This document shows, piece after piece, positions 1-8,358 of a stretch of 64,000 bases of DNA. Source of the DNA: JADHLJ01 sp038146985 (lineage in GTDB: Bacteria; Pseudomonadota; Alphaproteobacteria; Thalassobaculales; Thalassobaculaceae); assembly GCA_038146985.1 (NCBI GenBank), contig JAYQSQ010000013.1:1-64000 (forward strand), in the 5' to 3' direction. A program made the position numbers and the translations under genes. Under the pieces are notes generated by a model that saw only the letters and a list, made by a program, of their open reading frames with translations, had not been told where the DNA came from and did not search any database. Numbering within the stretch: the stretch's first letter is position 1; every line of letters begins with the position of its first letter.

Positions 1-27
1 GCCGGACCATCCAGAAGGGTAGTAGTT

Positions 28-70
28 GGGGGACACGAGCCTACTAGTACCTATAGGGCTGGTGTCCCCC
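28..70. repeat. Inverted repeat with 9-bp perfect stem
   Basis: GGGGGACAC at 28-36 pairs perfectly with GTGTCCCCC at 62-70. Inside it AGCC (38-41) can pair with GGCT (57-60), so the whole segment can fold into one long hairpin. It may be the terminator of a gene left of the window or a structural site of the putative element. There is no T-run after it. Confidence 0.5.
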
Positions 71-223
71 TACTTATCCGCTGGACCATCTCCGACACCC
101 TCCAGAAACCCCTAGGACGCTCACTGGTGAGTCCTACGGATAACCGAGGGATAGTCGCTGGATGATCAAAGGATGGTCTGGGGGAGTCTGAGGAGGTCTG
201 ATCTACTGGCCAGATTGGCCCCG

Positions 224-272
224 TGTCACACTGGTGTCACAGTGGCTGTCACAATATGGGGCTTGTGTCACA
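224..272. repeat. Four TGTCACA direct repeats
   Basis: TGTCACA occurs at 224-230, 235-241, 247-253 and 266-272, at steps of 11, 12 and 19 bases, about 60-105 bases left of the tRNA-Gly fragment. Direct repeats with near-helical spacing beside an attachment core are the usual arrangement of integrase arm-type or excisionase sites. Assigning that role here is inference. Confidence 0.45.
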
Positions 273-329
273 TGGGTTGAAAAGATACGATTCGTATAAC
301 AGCTTGATTCGGAAGAGGAATTAAGAATT

Positions 330-394
330 CTCAGCGGTAGAGAGCAACCTTGCCAACGTTGAAGTCGTGAGTTCGAATCTCATCGCCCGCTCCA
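330..394 (+). pseudogene. 3' fragment of tRNA-Gly(GCC), putative attachment site
   Basis: The segment reads as a tRNA-Gly from the D arm to the discriminator region: D stem CTC/GAG (330-332 and following), anticodon loop TTGCCAA giving anticodon GCC, T-loop TTCGAAT, 3' acceptor strand CGCCCGC and encoded CCA at 392-394. The matching 5' acceptor strand (expected GCGGGCG) is absent; unrelated sequence sits there. The anticodon stem has a C-C mismatch (CAACC against CGTTG). It therefore cannot be a functional tRNA. This is the structure left at the host side of an element inserted in the 3' part of a tRNA gene. Confidence 0.7.
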
Positions 395-536
395 ATTCTT
401 TCTTCGCTTCCAACCTCATCGCCTGCTCGCTGATTCGCTCACCTTGGCCGTGCCGCGTTGCCAGCGCTGCGGCAATCGATCATTCTGTCAGTGAGCGTCG
501 CGGCTGCCCGCGCGCCGGCTTGAGGGAGTTGGGATC

Positions 537-1430
537 ATGAACGAGCTTTCGCCGTCGACCACGTCATCCGCCTCCGCCAACCCGCCGTTCACGGTTACGC
601 GGATCGGCGACGTTGCGGGCGCGGAGATCCGGGGCATCGATCTTTCCCAGCCGATCAGCGGCGCCGTGCGCGACGCGATCTTAGACGCCTTTATCGAGCA
701 TCATGTGCTGGTGTTCCGGGACCAGGATCTCACCAAGGATCAGCAGCACGCCTTCACGGCGAATTTCGGCGAGCTTGAGCAGCATGTCGGACGCCTGCCG
801 GACGGCAGCCGCTATCCGATCGTGCATACGGTGACCAATCTCGACCCGGTTTCCGGCAAGCCGACGCCGACGCCCAGCACCCACGGCAATTATTTCTGGC
901 ACACCGACAAGTCCTATCACGCGGTTCCCTCGCTCACGACGCTGCTGCACGCGGTCGAGGTGCCTCCCGAAGGCGGCGATACCTTGTTCGCCAACATGCA
1001 TATGGCCTACGACGCCCTGCCGGAAGACGAAAAACGGGCGCTTGAGGGTCTCAAGGCAGTCCATAGCTGGGAGGCCAGCCGGCGCAATACCGGCAACAAG
1101 CCCGCCACCGAGGAGCAGAAGCGGGAGCGCCCGCCAGTGGTTCATCCCGTCGTGCGTACCCACCCGGTGACAGGGCGCAAGTCGCTCTATCTCGGCATGC
1201 ATATAGGCCATATCGAAGGCATGCCCGAGGCCGAAGGCAAGGCGATGCTGGACGACCTGCTGGAGCGGGCGACGGTGCCGGCCCATGTCTATCGCCACCA
1301 GTGGAAGAAGGGCGATCTGGTCATGTGGGACAATCGCTGCCTGCTGCACCGGGCGGACCGGAACTACGACATGTCGGTCCATCCGAGAGTCCTGCACCGG
1401 ACCGTGGTGATCGGCACGGTTCCGTACTGA
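537..1430 (+). CDS. TauD/TfdA-family Fe(II)/2-oxoglutarate dioxygenase
   Basis: The 297-residue protein has the full TauD/TfdA layout. The metal-binding facial triad is visible as WHTD (His122, Asp124) and LLHR (His271), and the 2-oxoglutarate-binding arginine is in the C-terminal HPRVLHRT segment (Arg284 or Arg288). Members oxidise small sulfonates, phenoxyacetates or related acids in the cytoplasm at the cost of 2-oxoglutarate. The substrate cannot be read from sequence, and no taurine transporter is adjacent. The ATG at 537 has an AGGGAG ribosome binding site at 523-528. It appears to be a single-gene unit, the first host gene after the tRNA fragment. Confidence 0.88.
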   Translation: MNELSPSTTSSASANPPFTVTRIGDVAGAEIRGIDLSQPISGAVRDAILDAFIEHHVLVFRDQDLTKDQQHAFTANFGELEQHVGRLPDGSRYPIVHTVTNLDPVSGKPTPTPSTHGNYFWHTDKSYHAVPSLTTLLHAVEVPPEGGDTLFANMHMAYDALPEDEKRALEGLKAVHSWEASRRNTGNKPATEEQKRERPPVVHPVVRTHPVTGRKSLYLGMHIGHIEGMPEAEGKAMLDDLLERATVPAHVYRHQWKKGDLVMWDNRCLLHRADRNYDMSVHPRVLHRTVVIGTVPY

Positions 1431-1655
1431 TCCGCCGGCGCGGGAGCCGCCGCGCCCGTTGGCCCGCCAATCGGTTTGTTTCCAGCACTAAAACAGTGTT
1501 GAACTCTTGTCGCGGAGGCTTCGCGTGGCCTGGCCTCTCCAATCATAAGCATTTGTGGTATCTTTTTTGCAAATTGGCTTGCAGGGGATGAGAATCTCCG
1601 GCTTGTGGGACACTAAAGACCCGGCGCGATCACCGTCGGCAGTATCGAAAGGAAT

Positions 1656-3071
1656 GTGGTGAACGCCGATACGCCCTCCCCTCTTGAACCGGCACTCGCG
1701 TCGCAAGCCGCAGCCAATCAACGCACTATCGTCACTGAGGAGCCACCGGAGCGGATCGCGCTCAAGAAGATAAGCCAGCGTGAGTTGCTGGTGATCATTG
1801 AACAACATGGGATGTTCCAGACCGGACGCACCGGAGGTATGCGGGCCAACCTTGCCTCCTGTGATCTCAGCTTTCTCGATTTCAAGGGCATCACTCTGAT
1901 CGGCGCGGATCTCAGCGGTGCGAAACTACAGAATGCCGATCTCAGGGGCGCCGACCTCTCACAATCGATCCTATTCGCCGCCGATCTCCGGCGCGCCGAC
2001 CTGCGGGAGGCCAAGCTCGACCGTGTCGATCTCCGCGGTGCCTGTTTTCGCGCGGCAAATCTCACGGATGCGAGCCTTGTTGACGCCGACCTTCGCGACG
2101 GTGTTCTGCTCAAGCCGGACAAGGCGGGGAATCTGGTCTCCGCGCGGCCTGAGGGCGAGGCGATGGACATGGCGGCGGCAACCGCGCTCCGGGCCAACAT
2201 GGCCCAGGCAAAGCTGTCGCATTCCTTCATCGTCCAGACGGACCTTACCGACGCGAACATGCGCAATTGCAAGTTCGTGCGCGCCAATCTCAGCCATTCC
2301 AACTTCACCGGTGCCAATCTGGAAGGAGCCGATCTCACCGAAGCCAATCTGACCGGCGCGATCCTGCACGGCACGATCCTCTACAACGTCACGCTCAGTG
2401 GGACGACCTTGGACGAGGCCGATCTTGCCGGGGCTGTGTTCAGCAATATCGACCGCGAGACGCTGGAGGGGATGGGCGCCGTCATGCCACGTCTGCTCAA
2501 CGCGCTGGGCGACGAGATGCGGAAAATGCTGATCAGCCTCGCGACCTGGATCCGGACCGCCGGACGGGAGGGTGCGCGCGCGGAGCTTCAGCGGCGCGAC
2601 ATCAGCGGCCAGACCCTGGCATCTCTGAACCTGGCGGCTGCGGACCTTGCCTATGCGGTCATGAAGGACTGCGATCTGTCCGGAAGCGATCTGCTGATGG
2701 CCGATGCGACTTTCGCCGATCTGCGGCGCGCCAAAATGCGGAACACCGATCTGCGGGGCATCACCCTCAGACGCGCCAATCTCGCCGGCGCCGATCTCTC
2801 GGGCGCCAAGGCCGGCCCAATACAGATTGTTGGAGCGACCACGCAGTATTGGCCCTGCCATTTCGAGAGCGCCCATCTCCAGGAGACCAAGTTCACCGGC
2901 GCGGACCTGCACCGGGCCGTCATGACGGCTTGCGATTTCACCAACGCCGATCTGCGGGAGTGCAATCTCACCAACGCGGTGCTTCGGGACTCGCAATTCG
3001 CCGGGGCCGACCTACGCGGCGCCAAGCTCGACGGCGCGGACCTCCGGGGCGCGCTCAATCTCGTGAAATGA
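1656..3071 (+). CDS. Pentapeptide-repeat protein
   Basis: The 471-residue protein consists of a short N-terminal segment (about residues 1-70), a long block of A(D/N)LxX pentapeptide repeats (about 75-265, interrupted near 145-190), a non-repetitive helical stretch (about 265-320) and a second repeat block to the C-terminus. Pentapeptide repeats fold into a right-handed quadrilateral beta-helix and mostly serve as binding scaffolds. Some mimic DNA and shield gyrase, but nothing here identifies the partner. Tandem GTG codons at 1656 and 1659 are candidate starts; AAGGA at 1649-1653 suits the second better. The stop overlaps the start of the next gene (ATGA), implying translational coupling. 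Confidence 0.85.
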   Translation: MVNADTPSPLEPALASQAAANQRTIVTEEPPERIALKKISQRELLVIIEQHGMFQTGRTGGMRANLASCDLSFLDFKGITLIGADLSGAKLQNADLRGADLSQSILFAADLRRADLREAKLDRVDLRGACFRAANLTDASLVDADLRDGVLLKPDKAGNLVSARPEGEAMDMAAATALRANMAQAKLSHSFIVQTDLTDANMRNCKFVRANLSHSNFTGANLEGADLTEANLTGAILHGTILYNVTLSGTTLDEADLAGAVFSNIDRETLEGMGAVMPRLLNALGDEMRKMLISLATWIRTAGREGARAELQRRDISGQTLASLNLAAADLAYAVMKDCDLSGSDLLMADATFADLRRAKMRNTDLRGITLRRANLAGADLSGAKAGPIQIVGATTQYWPCHFESAHLQETKFTGADLHRAVMTACDFTNADLRECNLTNAVLRDSQFAGADLRGAKLDGADLRGALNLVK

Positions 3072-3529
3072 CCGAGGGTGTCCGAGCCGCGCTCGATTCC
3101 GTGCCCGAGATCACAAGGGCTGTCACCCGGGGTGCGGCCCGACTTCTGAGCGATCTCGGCCAGGGCGTGCTGACGGAGTTCTCTTTGGCGACCGGCCGGC
3201 GGGTCGATGTGATCGGCATTGATAGGTCCGGCGCCGTAACGGTGATTGAGGTCAAAGCCTCCGTTGCCGATTTCAAGGGTGACCGCAAATGGCGGGACTA
3301 TCTCGACTTCTGCGATCAGTTCTACTTCGCCGTCGCCGTCGATTTCCCGCGCGACCTGCTCCCCGAGGAGGGCAATTGCGGCATCATCATCGCTGACCGT
3401 TTCGGCGCCGAGATCCTGCGCGAGGCCAAGGTCGAGAAACTCTCCGCCGCCCGTCGCAAGGCCGTGACCCTGCGTTTCGCGAGAACCGCCTCGCAACGCC
3501 TGCAAACCATGCTGGATCCCAGTTTGTAA
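3068..3529 (+). CDS. mmcB: MmcB-family putative DNA-repair endonuclease
   Basis: The 153-residue protein matches the MmcB family (formerly DUF1052). A conserved Asp in a RRVDVIGID strand and the TVIEVKAS strand supply the D...ExK core of a PD-(D/E)xK nuclease, followed by a DF..D.KW..Y...CD.FYFAV segment typical of the family. In alphaproteobacteria MmcB is a DNA-damage-induced protein thought to act in repair. The start ATG at 3068 overlaps the stop of the pentapeptide gene by four bases, so the two are probably co-translated. No clear SOS box was seen nearby. Confidence 0.85.
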   Translation: MTEGVRAALDSVPEITRAVTRGAARLLSDLGQGVLTEFSLATGRRVDVIGIDRSGAVTVIEVKASVADFKGDRKWRDYLDFCDQFYFAVAVDFPRDLLPEEGNCGIIIADRFGAEILREAKVEKLSAARRKAVTLRFARTASQRLQTMLDPSL

Positions 3530-3544
3530 TCGCAAGTTCGGCCG

Positions 3545-4627
3545 TCAGACCGCGAAACGCTCCACCGCGTCGGGGTCGAAGGTGAAGCCCAGGCCTGGGC
3601 GATCAGGGATCAGGATGTCGCCGTCGACCATTTCCATGCGTTCCTGGAAAAGCTCTGTGAACCAGGGCATGTGCTCTGAATAGTTGATATTGGGCGCCGC
3701 CGCGCAGAGCTGCAGCGAATGCTCGGTGAAGATATGCGGGCTGACGGGCACGTCGAGGGCGGCGGCCATATGGGCGACCTTCAGCCATTCCGAGACCCCG
3801 CCGACCCGCTCCAGATCCGGCATCAGGATATCCGCCGAGCCGCGCTCCAGCATGTCCTGGAAGCCGTAGCGGGCGTATTCCGTCTCGCCGCTGGCGATCG
3901 GCGTGTCCAGGGCTTCGGCGACCCGGGCCGAGCCGGCGAGATCGTAGGCCTGCACCGGTTCCTCAAACCAGACGAGATTGTACTTCTCCAGCCCGCGCCC
4001 GAGCCGGATCGCATGGCTGACGGTGAGGCCCTGGTTGGCGTCGGCCATCAGGTCGATCGATGGCCCAATCGCCTCGCGAACGGCGGCAATGCGTTCCAGG
4101 TCAACGGCGATATCCGGCAGGCCGATGCGCATCTTCACCGCCTTGAAGCCGTCGGCGAGGAATTGTTTCGCCTGGGCCTGAAGCTCGGCGATGCTCATGG
4201 TCGCCCAAAGACCGCCGCTGGCATAGGCTTTCACCCGGTCCCGCGCGCGGCCCAGCAGGCGGCCGACCGACAGGCCCGCCGCCTTGCCCTTGATGTCCCA
4301 GCAGGCGGTGTCGATGGCGGCGATTCCGAAGATCGTCACGCCCTTATGGCCGAGGAAATTGATCTCCCGCCACATATCCATGTAGAGCGCCTCGGTATCG
4401 CGCGGGTCCTTGCCGATAACAGTGCCGGTCAGCGCGTGCACCATGGCGTCCAGCACCGGCACCTTGTGACCGCCGATCGCCCAGAGATAGCTCTCCCCGG
4501 TGATCCCCTCGTCGGTGTCGAGCCAGACCAGCAGGCCGGAGACCCCGGTGATCCGGTGGATCGAGGTGCCGATCGGCGCCGGAAACGGGATCTCGATCGC
4601 CTTGGTGCGGATGGCGGTGATCTTCAT
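3545..4627 (-). CDS. Mandelate racemase/muconate lactonising enzyme-like enolase-superfamily protein
   Basis: The 360-residue protein has an N-terminal capping domain (1-125) and an enolase-superfamily barrel. Metal ligands Asp196 (ADAN), Glu222 (WFEEP) and Glu248 (ASGE) are present, as is the mandelate-racemase-group Asp271/His298 dyad (PDLERVGG and SPH). The KxK motif reads K165-M-R167, a KxR variant. Members abstract an alpha proton from a carboxylate; likely roles include sugar-acid dehydration or racemisation, but the substrate is unknown. The open frame runs upstream into the next gene; the ATG at 4627 after an AGAGGACC site is the natural start. It shares strand and order with two redox genes and probably forms a pathway with them. 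Confidence 0.85.
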   Translation of the reverse strand: MKITAIRTKAIEIPFPAPIGTSIHRITGVSGLLVWLDTDEGITGESYLWAIGGHKVPVLDAMVHALTGTVIGKDPRDTEALYMDMWREINFLGHKGVTIFGIAAIDTACWDIKGKAAGLSVGRLLGRARDRVKAYASGGLWATMSIAELQAQAKQFLADGFKAVKMRIGLPDIAVDLERIAAVREAIGPSIDLMADANQGLTVSHAIRLGRGLEKYNLVWFEEPVQAYDLAGSARVAEALDTPIASGETEYARYGFQDMLERGSADILMPDLERVGGVSEWLKVAHMAAALDVPVSPHIFTEHSLQLCAAAPNINYSEHMPWFTELFQERMEMVDGDILIPDRPGLGFTFDPDAVERFAV

Positions 4628-4653
4628 GGTCTTGGTCCTCTTAAAGGGGGAGC

Positions 4654-5751
4654 CTATTCCGCCGCGGCGGAGGGGATGCGCGCCTCGGCCGGTGGCAGTG
4701 CTTTCAACGCCGGCATCACCTTGGCGGCGAAAAGTTCCATATTGGCTTTGGCGATGTCGTGCGGCATGCCGGCCATCGAGAAAATACCCGTGAAACGGTC
4801 GGAGCCGAGGCGGTCGCCGATCGCCGTGATCTTCTCGATGCATTGCGCGGGCGTGCCATAGACCTGAAGGTCCATGAAGAACTGGATCGCGCCGTCCTGG
4901 TCCTTCTGCAGGGTCTCGGCGAACTTGCCGTAATATTCGAAGCCCTTCTGACCTTTGAGATGGTCCTTGTGGAACTCGTAATGGTCGAGGACCGTCTGCC
5001 AGTAACCACCGATATACCGCCGCGCCAGCGCCTCGGCCCGTTTCTCGTCCTCGTCGACAATGGTCCAGGTGGCGAAGATCGGCTTCGGCGCCGGCGTTCC
5101 GTTGACCTGCTGGTACAGCGTCTTGTACTCCGCGAACTCCCGCTCCACATGCTCCCAGGGCTTTTGCGGGATCACCAGCAGGCCGATGCCGAGTTCCGTC
5201 ATGATCCGGGCGGATTCGGGAGACACGGCGGCGGCGTAGGTGCGGCCCCGGAAGCTCTTGAAGGGTTCCGGACGGATATCGACGCGCGGTTGATTGTAGT
5301 ACTCGCCGAAGAACTCGACGGAACCGCTTTCGAGCCCGTTCATGATCATCTGCGCCGCCTCGACGAAGCGTGGGCGGCTTTCCGCCATATCAAGGCGGAA
5401 GCCGTCGAACTCCACCCGCCCGGCACCACGGCCGATGCCCAGGACCAGCCGGCCGTTGGAGATTGTGTCCAGCATGCTGATCTGCTCGGCGGTGCGGATC
5501 GGGTCGCGCCAGGGCAGAACGACCACCATCGTGCCGAGCTCCGCCGTCTTGGTGCGCCCCGCCATGTAGGTCAGGAATTGGAGCGGGTCGGGACACATGG
5601 TGTAGTCGGTGAAGTGGTGCTCAACGCTCCACACCGACTCGAATCCCAGCGGCTCGGCCATCTCGGCAAGCGCCATCTCTTCCTGATAGATCTCAAAGTC
5701 CGGACGCTGGCGTCCCGGATTCTGGAAGATCACCGACATCCCGACATGCAT
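4654..5751 (-). CDS. LLM-class flavin-dependent oxidoreductase
   Basis: The 365-residue protein has the bacterial luciferase-like barrel: an EHHF segment near residue 45, a typical VLP..DP.R.AE..... region near 80, and the GR..LGIGRG phosphate-binding turn. LLM enzymes use FMNH2 or F420H2 with oxygen or another acceptor to oxidise diverse small molecules. It lies 26 bases upstream of the enolase-superfamily gene on the same strand, so the two are likely one transcript. A second LLM paralogue occurs at 24.1 kb. The substrate is not deducible. Confidence 0.85.
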   Translation of the reverse strand: MHVGMSVIFQNPGRQRPDFEIYQEEMALAEMAEPLGFESVWSVEHHFTDYTMCPDPLQFLTYMAGRTKTAELGTMVVVLPWRDPIRTAEQISMLDTISNGRLVLGIGRGAGRVEFDGFRLDMAESRPRFVEAAQMIMNGLESGSVEFFGEYYNQPRVDIRPEPFKSFRGRTYAAAVSPESARIMTELGIGLLVIPQKPWEHVEREFAEYKTLYQQVNGTPAPKPIFATWTIVDEDEKRAEALARRYIGGYWQTVLDHYEFHKDHLKGQKGFEYYGKFAETLQKDQDGAIQFFMDLQVYGTPAQCIEKITAIGDRLGSDRFTGIFSMAGMPHDIAKANMELFAAKVMPALKALPPAEARIPSAAAE

Positions 5752-5834
5752 GGCGCAGCCTCCTCGCCTGGGTGAGGGAAAGCGAGTGTATCACGAACGC
5801 CGCGCGGCGGAATTGGCGGGAACCGGCGGCCCAG

Positions 5835-6740
5835 CTATTCCGCCGCCTTGCCCCGGCTGCTGACATGGTCGGCGAGAATCTGGGCGACTTCGCCCGCGGT
5901 CTTGCCGAGCTTGCGGTCCTCGACGATCTCCGCGCCCAGCGGAGAGGCTTCGACCGCCGCGTAGATATTGGCCGCCCCGATGAACATTTCTCCCGGCAAA
6001 CCGCCGTCCACATGGGTCTTCGAGATCTCCTCCATCTCACCGACCCAGCGATACGCCTTCGGGCACATGCCCGGCAGGCCGCTTTCCAGATGCTTCAGGA
6101 GGTCTTTCTGGCTGTGAGCCAGTTCGGCGAGGAACGCGTCCTCGACACCCTCGAGGCGGGCGGTGACCATGGAGTGGATGCCGATGGCGGTGAGGCCCTT
6201 CGTGAGTGCCGCGTAACACATCTTGATCGCCGAGGCGGCGCCGATCCGCTCTCCCAGAACCCGGAAATCGAGGCCGGTCCGGTTCAGCACTTCCAATTCC
6301 TTGGCTCTCGGGCCGGAGACGTAAAGCCGCGGGGTGTAGCTCGACCCGGGCCGTGGCGGCCCGCCGATGATGCCGCCATCGACGAAATCGAGCCTCGCGC
6401 CGGCGGCCGCCGTTGCGCCGGCGCGCCCGGTGGCCGGTGCCACCGCGTTGAGGTCGACGATCAAGGGCCGGGTTCCATGCTTCGGCGCGAGCGCCGCGAG
6501 ATCCTCGACGAAGCCGAGCGCCCGGTCGGGACGCATGATCGACAGCACCACGTCGGCTTCTTTCAGCAGCGCCTCAAGGGGACCGACATCCTCGATCCCG
6601 GCCGCCTTGGCGAGACCACGCGTCCGCTCGGACCGGCCCTCGAGCGCCGAGACGACACGGTAGCCGCCTTCGGCGAGGACCCGGCCGATGCCGTGACCCA
6701 TGTCTCCGGGGGATTGAATCGCAACGGTCTTGATCGTCAT
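5835..6740 (-). CDS. NAD(P)-dependent oxidoreductase, 6-phosphogluconate dehydrogenase-like fold with DUF1932
   Basis: The 301-residue protein begins with a Rossmann fold (VAIQSPGDMGHGIGRVLAEGG) resembling 6-phosphogluconate and 3-hydroxyisobutyrate dehydrogenases. It continues with an all-helical C-terminal half of the DUF1932 type containing the SAIKMCYAALTKG segment, whose Lys fits the catalytic helix of beta-hydroxyacid dehydrogenases. The expected GxGxxG is degenerate (SPGDMG). The long upstream in-frame extension has no support; the ATG at 6740 heads the Rossmann strand directly. It is probably co-transcribed toward the LLM and enolase-like genes, which suggests a hydroxyacid catabolic role. 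Confidence 0.8.
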   Translation of the reverse strand: MTIKTVAIQSPGDMGHGIGRVLAEGGYRVVSALEGRSERTRGLAKAAGIEDVGPLEALLKEADVVLSIMRPDRALGFVEDLAALAPKHGTRPLIVDLNAVAPATGRAGATAAAGARLDFVDGGIIGGPPRPGSSYTPRLYVSGPRAKELEVLNRTGLDFRVLGERIGAASAIKMCYAALTKGLTAIGIHSMVTARLEGVEDAFLAELAHSQKDLLKHLESGLPGMCPKAYRWVGEMEEISKTHVDGGLPGEMFIGAANIYAAVEASPLGAEIVEDRKLGKTAGEVAQILADHVSSRGKAAE

Positions 6741-6936
6741 GGAACGCGCTCCGGCTCGGGGAAAGGACGGGTTCGGCCCATTGTTGCAAGAAGCTGGACC
6801 CATCGCTAGAGTGCCGTCCCGACCGAGCCGGGCCACCGTATCGAGGACATGGTTCCGAGGCCGGTTCAACCGGAAGGCCGGGTGATAAGGATCTGGGTCC
6901 GCGTCCCGACCGTACCCACGCAATCTGGAGAGGACC

Positions 6937-8358
6937 GTGCGCTATATCAGCACGCGCGGGGCGGCGCCCGAGCTTGACTTCGACGACGTCCTGTTGGCCG
7001 GGCTAGCCCGCGACGGCGGTCTCTATGTGCCCCATGACTGGCCGTTCTTCTCGGAAACCGAAATCCGCGAGATGCGGGGGCTTAGCTACGCCGATCTGGC
7101 GGCGCGCATCATGCGCCCCTTCATCGGCGGCGCCACCGACGATGCGGCGCTCTCGGCCTTGGTGCACGACGCCTATGGCGGCTTCGGCCACCCCGCCGTC
7201 GCCCCGCTGAAGCAGATGGACGGCAACCTCTGGATCATGGAACTGTTCCACGGCCCCACCCTGGCGTTCAAAGACTACGCCATGCAGGTCCTCGGGCGGA
7301 TGTTCGACGCGGCGCTGACCCGCCGCCAGGAGCGGGTGACCATCGTCGGCGCGACCTCGGGCGATACCGGCTCGGCGGCGATCGAGGCCTGCCGGGGCCG
7401 CGACGCGGTGGACATCTTCATCCTGTTTCCGAAGGGCCGCGTCTCGCCGGTGCAACAGCGTCAGATGACCACCATCGATGCCGCCAACGTGCACGCGATC
7501 GCGCTGGAGGGCACGTTCGACGACTGTCAGGATATGGTGAAGGCGCTGTTCAACGATCTGGCCTTCCGCGACCGTTACCGGCTATCGGCGGTCAACTCGA
7601 TCAACTGGGCGCGCCTGCTGCCGCAGATCGTCTATTATTTCTGGGCGGCGCTGGCGCTGGGCGCGCCGGACCGCAAGGTGGCCTTCTCGGTGCCGTCCGG
7701 CAATTTCGGCAACGTCTTCTCCGGCTATGCCGCCCGGGCTCTGGGTCTGCCGATCGAGAAGCTGGTGGTGGCGACCAACGCCAATGACATCCTCTCGCGC
7801 TTCTTCAATTCCGGCACCATGGAGATCCGGGGCGTCAAGCCGTCCCTCTCGCCCAGCATGGACATCCAGGTTTCCAGCAATTTCGAACGCCTGCTCTTCG
7901 ATCTGCACGACCGCGACGGCAAGGTGACCGGGCAAGTGCTGGACGGGTTCAGAGAGAGCGGCAGCTTTTCGGTCTCGCAAGGCATGCTTGGCCGCGCGCA
8001 TGAGCTATTCGCGGCGACCGGCGTCGACGATTCCGAGACCACGGCCCGGATCGCCAAGACCTTCGCCGCTACCGGCGAGGTGCTGGATCCGCACAGCGCC
8101 ATCGGCATCGAAGCCGTGATCCGGATGCGTACGGCCAAATCACTATCCCCTGAGGTGCCGGTGATTTCGATCGCCACCGCGCATCCGGCGAAGTTTCCCG
8201 ATGCCGTGGTGAGTGCCATCGGTTCACGCCCGACCTTGCCTCCCCGGCTGGCGGATCTCATGGAACGCGAGGAGCATTTCACGGTGCTGGCCAATGATTT
8301 CGCGGCGGTCTCGGGCTATATCGCCGGCCACGCCCGCGCCGGCGGAGTTGCCGCATGA
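6937..8358 (+). CDS. thrC: Threonine synthase
   Basis: The 473-residue protein is a class of threonine synthase typical of Gram-negative bacteria. It converts O-phosphohomoserine to threonine with pyridoxal phosphate. The PLP-binding lysine is Lys112 in the GPTLAFKDY motif, and the phosphate loop appears as SGDTGSAA and later as SGNFGN. The start is GTG at 6937, preceded by GGAGAGG. Its stop overlaps the start of the M16 peptidase gene (ATGA at 8355-8358), a pairing common in Rhodospirillales-like genomes. Confidence 0.95.
   Translation: MRYISTRGAAPELDFDDVLLAGLARDGGLYVPHDWPFFSETEIREMRGLSYADLAARIMRPFIGGATDDAALSALVHDAYGGFGHPAVAPLKQMDGNLWIMELFHGPTLAFKDYAMQVLGRMFDAALTRRQERVTIVGATSGDTGSAAIEACRGRDAVDIFILFPKGRVSPVQQRQMTTIDAANVHAIALEGTFDDCQDMVKALFNDLAFRDRYRLSAVNSINWARLLPQIVYYFWAALALGAPDRKVAFSVPSGNFGNVFSGYAARALGLPIEKLVVATNANDILSRFFNSGTMEIRGVKPSLSPSMDIQVSSNFERLLFDLHDRDGKVTGQVLDGFRESGSFSVSQGMLGRAHELFAATGVDDSETTARIAKTFAATGEVLDPHSAIGIEAVIRMRTAKSLSPEVPVISIATAHPAKFPDAVVSAIGSRPTLPPRLADLMEREEHFTVLANDFAAVSGYIAGHARAGGVAA

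Larger units (their letters stand above)
1..329. mobile_element. Putative right end of an integrative element (non-coding)
   Basis: No gene is supported in the first 536 bases. Bases 1-329 differ in texture from the rest of the window: they hold several short repeats (GGACCATC at 4-11 and 83-90, GATGGTC inverted near 174-180), a 9-bp inverted repeat (28-36 with 62-70) and four TGTCACA direct repeats. They end exactly where a 3' fragment of tRNA-Gly begins. tRNA-targeting integrases leave a 3' tRNA fragment on the host side of the inserted element, which would put the element to the left of base 330. No integrase is visible in the window, so the call rests on the fragment and the repeats only. 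Confidence 0.4.

Noticed and set aside
1..536. CRISPR repeats or a small gene in the left-edge repeats.
   Set aside because: The repeats are only 7-8 bases with uneven spacing, and no frame of convincing length or ribosome binding site is present.
3719..4861. Plus-strand frame of 380 codons opposite the enolase-superfamily gene.
   Set aside because: The minus strand encodes a complete enzyme with all metal ligands; the plus frame matches nothing.
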